64,000 bases of DNA from NCBI RefSeq assembly GCF_007655485.1, contig NZ_VJXQ01000001.1, forward strand, positions 42,427 through 106,426. The letters are read 5' to 3'. The DNA is from Halobellus captivus (lineage in GTDB: Archaea; Halobacteriota; Halobacteria; Halobacteriales; Haloferacaceae). Positions 58,335-64,000 of this stretch are shown here, piece by piece. Within the stretch, counting starts at the first letter, position 1. Each line of letters starts with the position of its first letter. Below the pieces are notes generated by a model. It ran no database searches, had not been told where the DNA came from, and saw only the letters and a list, made by a program, of their open reading frames with translations. A program made the position numbers and the translations under genes.

Positions 58335-59430
58335 CCTCGGTTTCTCCCGTTTCCGTCGGCCCGACGGCCCCGAACGTCGATATATCGGTGCTCCGAGCTG
58401 TCTGCTCGATGATGCGATCACTGCGCTCATCGCCCGCAGAACGCCCCGGTTCGTCGGCGTCGCTATCGTCCTCGTTTGAGTCGGTAGTACCGTCCCGTCC
58501 AACCGACTCGTCGAGACCGTCATCCGCCCCGGTCGATCCGTGAGATCTCGACTCCCCATCCGAATCGGTGCTGAGCTGTTCGCCGCCGTCGGCTTCGACG
58601 CTGTGTGCGGCGGAATCCGGGACCGAACCCTCGGCGTCGTCTGCCGTGTCGGCCCCGTTCACTGTTCCCCCCTCGGTGAGGCTCCCCGCGTACAGGCCCG
58701 CGGCGAACAACAACGCGATTCCCGTCGCAACCGCAGCGGCGATCGACCACGCCTCCTTCGTCAGATACGCCACGTACGCGCTGTAGGGGAGGTACAGCGC
58801 GAACACGAGAGTGAGCAGTTGGATACTCGACGTTGTGAGGGTGAAGGACGCCTCACCGTCTGTTTTCGTATCGGCCGCCGAATCGATCTCCGGAGAGTGT
58901 GCTTCCGGATCTGTCCGCGCGTGGGTCGACCGGATGAGCGCCCGAAGCTCCGAGAGCGTGAACAGGAGCATCGGGGCGATAACGAGCGCCGCGAATCCGA
59001 CCGGGGTGTTGACCAGCCGGACGACGTACCCGAGCAGTGGAATGACGAACAGCACCTCGCCGATCACCTGCTCGTGTTCGACCCGACCGGGATCCGCGTC
59101 CTCGTTCGCGTCACCCTTTGTCGCGTACGCGACGCTCCCACCCTCATCGATGACGTCGATCACGCGGTGCGTCGTCGGCGTCTCGCTGTCGGTCCGGTAG
59201 GTGATGATATCTCGCTCTTCGATCTCGTCGGCCGACGCCTCGCGAACGATGATGGCGTCACCGGGCGACATCGCCGGTTCCATACTCCCCGAGAGGACGA
59301 CGAATCCGTGGTCCGCCCCGACGAGTTGGGGGAATCCGTAGACGAGGAACGGAACCACGACGGCGATCAAGAGTAACACTCCGAGCACGTTGGCGGCGGT
59401 TCGGAGTTTCGCTCGGTCAATTCGGCCCAT
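58327..59430 (-). CDS. SipW/ER-type signal peptidase with long acidic C-terminal extension
   Basis: 367 aa. S24/S26 family of the Ser/His (ER, SipW) type: catalytic Ser49 in VVLSGSMEPAMSPGD (Ser of SGSMEP) and catalytic His88 in TPTTHRVIDVI; GDANEDADPGRV is the third box. Membrane helix 14-35, a second helical pair around 128-160 and two more at about 205-255 make it larger than usual. The last 110 residues are highly acidic, without known motifs. Extra helices and tail suggest a specialised peptidase. It heads a four-gene coupled operon with three surface proteins and lies beside the TasA-like genes. Confidence 0.82.
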   Translation of the reverse strand: MGRIDRAKLRTAANVLGVLLLIAVVVPFLVYGFPQLVGADHGFVVLSGSMEPAMSPGDAIIVREASADEIEERDIITYRTDSETPTTHRVIDVIDEGGSVAYATKGDANEDADPGRVEHEQVIGEVLFVIPLLGYVVRLVNTPVGFAALVIAPMLLFTLSELRALIRSTHARTDPEAHSPEIDSAADTKTDGEASFTLTTSSIQLLTLVFALYLPYSAYVAYLTKEAWSIAAAVATGIALLFAAGLYAGSLTEGGTVNGADTADDAEGSVPDSAAHSVEADGGEQLSTDSDGESRSHGSTGADDGLDESVGRDGTTDSNEDDSDADEPGRSAGDERSDRIIEQTARSTDISTFGAVGPTETGETEDD

Positions 59431-59878
59431 TTGTCACCTCCGTCTCGATCGGGAGTTCCCCGACAGATTCGGGACCGAACTCGATAGCCGCTGGATCGGT
59501 CTCGCCACTCTCCAGATCGGTTGGTACACCCCGTTTGCTCGGTGTACGCCCACGACGGCTAATCGCCTCCGGCCCGTTGTCCCGACACTCCCCATTCACA
59601 GGAATCAGAACCGGTGTATGGGGCTTAGCTATCCACCGATTAGCCCGGTTCCGCATCGAGGTAACCGACTGTTTACCAGTGTGAACGGGCTGCGATCCTG
59701 AACAGAACCCCGGCGCATAATGAGCTAATACGTCGTTAATCGCGGGCTGCGCAAGTGAACGACACGACGGGTCAGGAGCGCATAGCCACCGCTCTCCGCG
59801 AAGGTGGCTTTCTCGTCGATGGCTCGCTTGCGACCGTCGCGTCTGGATCATGTGGTAGTCCTCCGCGAATCTCGATTT
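59431..59878. other. Upstream region of the signal-peptidase operon
   Basis: 448 bp between the peptidase start and the end of the first TasA-like gene. It carries a clear Shine-Dalgarno-like GGAGGTGAC (minus strand) just before the peptidase ATG. A palindrome GTACACC / GGTGTAC (59524-59530, 59541-59547, 10-base loop) is a possible operator. A minus-strand frame ending at 59417 has an acidic C-terminal part but no plausible start, so I do not call it. A plus-strand frame is Arg-rich and unlikely. Confidence 0.5.
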
Positions 59879-61582
59879 TCACACCGATTCGGACCGCTCG
59901 TTGTGGCGGCACTGTTCCGCGTAGAACCCGAGATCGAAGCCCACGCTGTCGCTTTGGACCTCGTTGCCGACGTCCTCGGGGAGCCACCACGCCACTCCGA
60001 TGTAGTGGTCCGTCGACGGCTCGAAGCAGCAGTTTTCAGGCGTCGGCTCTCCGTTCTCTCCGTCGCTACCTGACGAGACGACGAGACAGAAGTCGACATG
60101 GCTGATGTCCTGACCCGTGGGGGTCTGGAGCCCCTCTCCTTCGGGGGCCTCATAGCTCAGCGCACCGAGCGTCTCGTCGTCGGTGAAGTCGTTGTAAGGT
60201 TCGTCTGGGTTGCCTCCCGCACTGCCGCTATTGTTGTCGTTATCGAAGCTGTAGACGTTCGCACCGGCAGACCCGCCGGGACCGCCGCCGCCCTTGACGA
60301 TCACCTTCGCGACGCAGAATTCGGGCTGTCCCTCTTGGGTCTCGATCGACCAGTCGGTGACGGTCTGATCGCCATCGACGAGCGCGGTCGTCACCGTGAT
60401 ATCGCCGAAGGGCGTGCTGTACGTCTGCTCGCCGCTCTCCGGGAGCGGTCCCTCCGGCGCTTCGTCGGTCTTGAGCCCCTGGATCAACCCGAAGTCGGTA
60501 CACCGCGGGTTGTCAGAGATCGTGTGCTCTGCGGGATCCTCTGTCAGCGGCGTGTCTACCGTGACCGTATCTCCCGAGACGTGGAGGCTGTCGTAATCCG
60601 TCCGTAGTGGGTCACACTCTCCCGATTCCGGCGGCTCAACGATCCCGTTTCCGCCTCCGGGACAGAGCTGGATCCCGTCGCCGCTTTCGAGGAGCAGGAG
60701 GAGTTCCCCCAGCGAGAGCGTCGGCGTCACATACCCGGCGTCGTCTGGGCTGTCGCCATCGACCTCCACGACGTTGTCCCCGTCGTCGTACCAGACACGG
60801 GTTCGAATCGCGTCGAGAAGTTCGCCATCGCTGTCCGAATCGGAATCACCGAGGTCGTTGTTTTCGGCGCCTGATCCGGCTTCGGGCTCCGTGACGTCGT
60901 TTTCGGCGTTGGATCGGAGGGAACCGTTGAGCCAGACGTATCCGGGATTGTCACAGAGGTGATAGCTCAGCGTGAGTTCGCCGAAGTCTCCCGGCTTGAC
61001 GTCGTCGAGACTAACGAGTGGCTTGGGCTCTTTCGCCTCCGCATCCCACGTGTCGGCGTTCTTGGTTCGGAGAGCGTCCTCGATCGTCGGATCGAGGTCT
61101 CTCTCCATATCCGCGCCGTCCTCGCAGACGTAGCCGACGCCGTCGGCCTCCTCGCCGGGATTCTCTGCGAACGGATCCTGGACCCCGTCGCCACCGCCGT
61201 CGTCGTGAACATCGGGGTACGCTTCGATAGACGTGTTCCGCATATACGTCGCGAGATCGTCGCGGTGGACCCAGACGACGGGGTTCTCGGGATCCGGAAG
61301 GCCGACGTAGTCGGCGTCCTCTGGATCGGATCTGTAGACGGTGTGCTCCAAACCGGTCGTCGGGTCGTCGAACCCGTACACCTGTGGATGCGAGTAGTGT
61401 TCCTGCCAGTCGACCTTCAGGTCGAGCGTACCGGCGGTGAGCGTGTTGTTCTCGAACGATTCGGTGTCGTTGAAGTACGCGCTCGTGCCGAGGCCAGCAC
61501 CCGCGGACGCGACCCCGATCCCACCGATACCTGCCAGCACGTTCCGGCGCGAGAGCCGGTATGATTCGGTTTCCTGAGTCAT
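59879..61582 (-). CDS. TasA/camelysin-like fibre protein 1 (SipW-type signal)
   Basis: 567 aa. The signal is RLSRRNVLAGIGGIGVASA then GAGLGTSAYFNDTESFENN, and the mature start is LTAGTLDLKVDWQEHY; this matches the SipW-dependent TasA/camelysin family. The body has VKPGDFGELTLSYHLCDNPG and VWLNGSLRSNAEN, and a large Asp/Gly-rich insert. The C-terminal part reads HYIGVAWWLPEDVGNEVQSD then DLGFYAEQCRHNE. Archaeal homologues assemble into surface filaments and bundling pili or biofilm matrix. Its leader shares a structured RNA with the next gene. It lies upstream of, and in the same orientation as, the signal-peptidase operon. Confidence 0.82.
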   Translation of the reverse strand: MTQETESYRLSRRNVLAGIGGIGVASAGAGLGTSAYFNDTESFENNTLTAGTLDLKVDWQEHYSHPQVYGFDDPTTGLEHTVYRSDPEDADYVGLPDPENPVVWVHRDDLATYMRNTSIEAYPDVHDDGGGDGVQDPFAENPGEEADGVGYVCEDGADMERDLDPTIEDALRTKNADTWDAEAKEPKPLVSLDDVKPGDFGELTLSYHLCDNPGYVWLNGSLRSNAENDVTEPEAGSGAENNDLGDSDSDSDGELLDAIRTRVWYDDGDNVVEVDGDSPDDAGYVTPTLSLGELLLLLESGDGIQLCPGGGNGIVEPPESGECDPLRTDYDSLHVSGDTVTVDTPLTEDPAEHTISDNPRCTDFGLIQGLKTDEAPEGPLPESGEQTYSTPFGDITVTTALVDGDQTVTDWSIETQEGQPEFCVAKVIVKGGGGPGGSAGANVYSFDNDNNSGSAGGNPDEPYNDFTDDETLGALSYEAPEGEGLQTPTGQDISHVDFCLVVSSGSDGENGEPTPENCCFEPSTDHYIGVAWWLPEDVGNEVQSDSVGFDLGFYAEQCRHNERSESV

Positions 61583-61591
61583 AATTGAATC

Positions 61592-61631
61592 CCCTTACGG
61601 GGGGAGACCCACCGGCGGGATCGAACCGCCG
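61592..61631 (-). promoter_or_regulatory. Structured 5' leader of fibre gene 1
   Basis: On the minus strand, a stem GGCGG-TTCGATC-CCGCC (61615-61631), then the linker GGTGGGTCT, then a second stem CCCC / GGGG (61592-61603). It ends 9 bases before the ATG. Same layout, with compensatory pair changes, in the leader at 62526-62567. Confidence 0.7.
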
Positions 61632-61700
61632 TATCGCCCGCGTCGCGACCCGAGGTCGGAACGTCGGCGACGAACGCCAGTGTGGGTGAGAGCCGCATCG

Positions 61701-62516
61701 CTAGGAGTTGTTGAACGGGTCCTCGTTGTTGCGGACCTGTTGGGTGTCGAACTGGAGGGTGAACGTCAGCGAGTCGCCCTGGACCTCGTTGCCGACGCCC
61801 AGCGGGAGATGCAGGAGTTGGTAGAACGTTGCACTATTAGGACCCCAACCGATCTCCATCGGATCGCCCGAGGAGTTCTCGAGGACCACGCCGTCCTGAT
61901 AGACGCCGTGCATCTCGTTCATCGTCGTGTAGTGCGCGCCGCTATTCGTCTCGCCGTCGAGATTCTCCGGGTTCTCGTAGCTTGGGAGTTCGGTGTTTTC
62001 CTTGTCCGTCGACGTATCGAGGTGTTGGAGGTACTGTCGGTCCGTCTCTACTGGCTGGATCGAGTGCCAGAGCGTCGAGAGGAGTGCTTCGCCGAGGTTT
62101 CCGGGCGGCGACGTCTGCGTCGCCGCTTCGGGTGTCTCGCCCTCGTCGTTTTCGTAGTCGTCGTCGACGGAGGTGATCTGCAGGTACCCCGGATTCGTCG
62201 CGACCTGTGCGTTCCAAGCGATGATGAGCCAATCGCCCGGTTTGCAGTCCTCGACGACGATGCCCATCGCCGCCCCGTCGGCGACGTCACTCGGCGAGAA
62301 TGAGGTGTTCTCGGCTACGATCGGAGCGCTGTAGCCCTGGATGTCCGCGCTGACTTGGAGATCCAACGTTCCCGCGGTGATGCTGTTCTCCTCGAAGGAC
62401 TCGGTGTCGCTGAACAGCGCGCTCGTGCCGAGTCCCGCACCCGCCGACGCGAGCCCGACGCTCCCGACGCCAGCGAGCAGTTTCCGCCTGGTCAATTCGA
62501 ATTTTTCGTCGCTCAT
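61701..62516 (-). CDS. TasA/camelysin-like fibre protein 2 (shorter)
   Basis: 271 aa. The signal LTRRKLLAGVGSVGLASA then GAGLGTSALFSDTESFEENS and SITAGTLDLQVSAD are almost the same as in fibre proteins 1 and 3. The middle has EDCKPGDWLIIAWNAQVATN and PGYLQITSVDD, echoing the KPGD … NPG block. The C-terminus has LPLGVGNEVQGDSLTFTLQF then DTQQVRNNED. It is half the size of the others and lacks the long insert and most cysteines, so it may be the major fibre subunit or a minor one. The leader is structured as for gene 1. Confidence 0.82.
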   Translation of the reverse strand: MSDEKFELTRRKLLAGVGSVGLASAGAGLGTSALFSDTESFEENSITAGTLDLQVSADIQGYSAPIVAENTSFSPSDVADGAAMGIVVEDCKPGDWLIIAWNAQVATNPGYLQITSVDDDYENDEGETPEAATQTSPPGNLGEALLSTLWHSIQPVETDRQYLQHLDTSTDKENTELPSYENPENLDGETNSGAHYTTMNEMHGVYQDGVVLENSSGDPMEIGWGPNSATFYQLLHLPLGVGNEVQGDSLTFTLQFDTQQVRNNEDPFNNS

Positions 62517-62525
62517 TGTTGATCG

Positions 62526-62567
62526 CCCCCTTCACTGGGGGAGTCCCACCGACGGAGTCGAACCGTC
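62526..62567 (-). promoter_or_regulatory. Structured 5' leader of fibre gene 2
   Basis: On the minus strand, GACGG-TTCGACT-CCGTC (62551-62567), linker GGTGGGACT, then CCCCC / GGGGG (62526-62541). It again ends 9 bases before the ATG. The loop TTCGA, the linker and the spacing are conserved; the paired bases covary with the leader at 61592. Confidence 0.7.
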
Positions 62568-62617
62568 TGCGGTCGGAATGACCGGCTACCGGCGCGGGGG
62601 AGAGAGAAATATGAATT

Positions 62618-64000
62618 TCAGGTACTGTTCTCGAGTCCGCGACCCTCACAGTTGCAGGCCACGCCGCCGCAGACCAGCAGGCCCACCGGGTTGGCGCCGC
62701 CGTTCGCGTCGTCGGCGTTCTCGACTTCCGCGATCAGCGTGTGTTCACCGGGAGAGACCTGCACGTCGAAGGTTTCGAGTGCATCGTAGGTTTCAGAGTC
62801 CGCAGGACCGCCGATCGAGCCGATCTCGTTGTCGCCGTCCACCTCATCAAGGTAGAAGGTCGCCTGGTTGTCGGTGGCGGCGTCGAACATCAGCATACAC
62901 GGCCCGCCGCCCGCGGGGGTCTCCTCGAGGTCGACGTCGAAGGTGGTCTCGAAGGTGTAGGTTCCGATCGGGTCAACGTCACCGTTGGCATCGGTGTTCC
63001 CATCATCCGGCGGCGCGACCCATTCGCAGCCGTCTTCCGGATCGACCCACCGGTTGTGCGGCGTCTGTACGATCGACCCGCCGGTCTGTGGTCCGTCTGT
63101 AACGGACCAGTCGGCGACACCCGTACTCAGATCGATGTCACGCGGCTCACAGCCGTCGTTGTGACGGCACTGCTCGGTGTAGAACCCGAGATCGAAATCG
63201 AGCGTGTCGCCTTGAATCTCGTTTCCGACCTCTTTGGGGATCCACCAGCGCACGCCGATACAGTACTGCTGATCGCCGTCGAAGCAGTTCCGGGAGACGC
63301 CTTTCGAGGGGATGTTCCACCCGTTGATTCCGCCGTTGCTCAGCGGGATCAGGCCGCCCATATTTCCGAGTTCCTCGCGGGCCTGCGCGAGTGTGACGTG
63401 GTCGGTGTGCACGCCGTCGCCATCGCCGAGAATCACGGATTCGCCCTCGTCAAGCTTGTTATCGCAATCGTCGTCGTACCAGATCTCGACGTACATATTC
63501 TCCGCGAGTTCGCCGAGGTCTTCCTCATCACCCTCCAGTTCAGCCGCTTCGGGCTCGGTCGTGTCACCGGGGCCCTCTTCGATGTTCTGCAGTTTCATCC
63601 AGAGGAAGCCGGGGTTGTCACAGAGGTGGAGGCTGAACGTGACCTCTCCCTCGTCGCCGGGCTTCACGTCGCCCAGTTCGATGAGGTGCTCCTGTTGGTC
63701 GATCGGACCCGGCACCTCACGGTTCGGTGAGTTGTAGACACTCGGGATGTCGAGCTCTGCGCCGCTATCTAAGTCACTACATTCGAGTGTCAGGGGTGAT
63801 CCAACCTCGTACTCGTTGCCGCTGGACGTGGACTGCCACCCGTCCTCGTCGTGGTCGGGGTAGGCGTTGACCGGCACCATCCCGTTGGGTCCGGTGTACG
63901 TCTGCTGCCAGTCGACCTTGAGGTCGAGTTCGCCAGCCGTGATAGAGTTGTTCTCAAACGATTCCGTATCGCTGAACAGCGCGCTCGTGCCGAGTCCGGC
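62618..64000 (-). CDS. TasA/camelysin-like fibre protein 3 with lectin-like C-terminus (cut by window edge)
   Basis: At least 460 aa; roughly the first 25 residues are outside the window. The visible start reads AGLGTSALFSDTESFENNS then ITAGELDLKVDWQQTY. Block two is VKPGDEGEVTFSLHLCDNPG, then YVEIWYDDDCDNKLDEGE. The TasA-like part ends YCIGVRWWIPKEVGNEIQGD then DLGFYTEQCRHND. Unlike the other two, it continues with a further 150-residue beta domain (TYTFETTFDVDLEETPAGG, VQVSPGEHTLIAEVENAD) that ends in four cysteines and resembles a carbohydrate-binding or PA14/lectin module. It may be a tip or adhesive subunit. Confidence 0.78.
   Translation of the reverse strand, partial: AGLGTSALFSDTESFENNSITAGELDLKVDWQQTYTGPNGMVPVNAYPDHDEDGWQSTSSGNEYEVGSPLTLECSDLDSGAELDIPSVYNSPNREVPGPIDQQEHLIELGDVKPGDEGEVTFSLHLCDNPGFLWMKLQNIEEGPGDTTEPEAAELEGDEEDLGELAENMYVEIWYDDDCDNKLDEGESVILGDGDGVHTDHVTLAQAREELGNMGGLIPLSNGGINGWNIPSKGVSRNCFDGDQQYCIGVRWWIPKEVGNEIQGDTLDFDLGFYTEQCRHNDGCEPRDIDLSTGVADWSVTDGPQTGGSIVQTPHNRWVDPEDGCEWVAPPDDGNTDANGDVDPIGTYTFETTFDVDLEETPAGGGPCMLMFDAATDNQATFYLDEVDGDNEIGSIGGPADSETYDALETFDVQVSPGEHTLIAEVENADDANGGANPVGLLVCGGVACNCEGRGLENST

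Noticed and set aside
59417..59851. A 144-codon minus-strand frame ending just inside the signal-peptidase gene
   Set aside because: Its last 40 residues look acidic and coding-like, but the first 100 are Arg/Ser/Pro-rich, no suitable start precedes the good part, and it overlaps the peptidase start. Could be a remnant.
60780..60800. GGGTTCGAATCGCG as a tRNA T-arm
   Set aside because: It lies within the fibre protein 1 coding sequence and has no tRNA cloverleaf around it.
61592..61700. A complete tRNA in the fibre gene 1 leader
   Set aside because: The T-arm-like stem and an ACCCAC/GTGGGT pairing 82 bases apart are tempting, but there is no D-arm or 7-base anticodon loop and the acceptor pairing is not kept at 62526. 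It is described as a leader structure instead.

Overview
The window is a piece of a haloarchaeal (class Halobacteria) chromosome. The evidence is very high GC outside one island, strongly acidic proteins, archaeal marker genes (gatE for tRNA amidotransferase, pelA/Dom34, an archaeal rqcH/NEMF homologue, fen1, rtcB, geranylgeranyl reductase), Tat plus lipobox signal peptides, and many families found mainly in haloarchaea (DUF5799, DUF4013, DUF3054). No rRNA, tRNA or CRISPR array was seen. The species is not identified.

Layout. 1-4.2 kb: secreted, glycan-binding or cohesin/dockerin-like surface proteins. 4.4-6.8 kb: a histidine kinase and glmM. 7.0-12.2 kb: a complete nucleoside-type (BMP family) ABC importer operon. 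12.4-16.8 kb: geranylgeranyl reductase, a luciferase-like oxidoreductase, an FNT-type channel and MutY. 16.9-24.9 kb: a small conserved gene whose 3' end has been invaded by a 7.6-kb, lower-GC integrative element. The element carries a tyrosine integrase next to attR, a primase-helicase, a non-coding region with iteron-like repeats, a run of microproteins and one lipoprotein gene. It carries no recognisable capsid, packaging or conjugation gene. 25-54.8 kb: ordinary core genome (bolA, fumC, methyltransferases, gatE, a chemotaxis transducer, trmJ, rqcH, pelA, ornithine cyclodeaminase homologue, MFS and AI-2E-type transporters, fen1, PadR, VOC, rtcB, HAD). 54.8-64 kb: a surface-fibre cluster on the minus strand. 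It has a SipW/ER-type signal peptidase operon with coupled membrane-anchored proteins, preceded by three TasA/camelysin-like fibre-subunit genes, the last cut by the window edge.

Five things stand out. (1) The integrative element splits a protein-coding gene inside a 13-bp duplicated core and supplies a substitute C-terminus ending RRYQF in place of the host RRYQM, so the gene stays open. (2) Inside the element, four consecutive microproteins share the N-terminus M[PT]RKS[KR]REI, and the stop codon of one gene often lies inside the start motif of the next. (3) Two TasA-like genes share a structured 5' leader with compensatory base changes, ending exactly 9 nt before the ATG. (4) At about a dozen gene 3' ends the stop codon lies in or next to a degenerate 15-26-bp tandem repeat. 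(5) The left end encodes a possible archaeal dockerin/cohesin pair.

Several genes under about 60 codons were found by hand translation (18738-18935, 18925-19074, 19513-19692, 22217-22369, 22359-22496, 22624-22755, 28687-28851). Domain names come from reading motifs, not from database searches.
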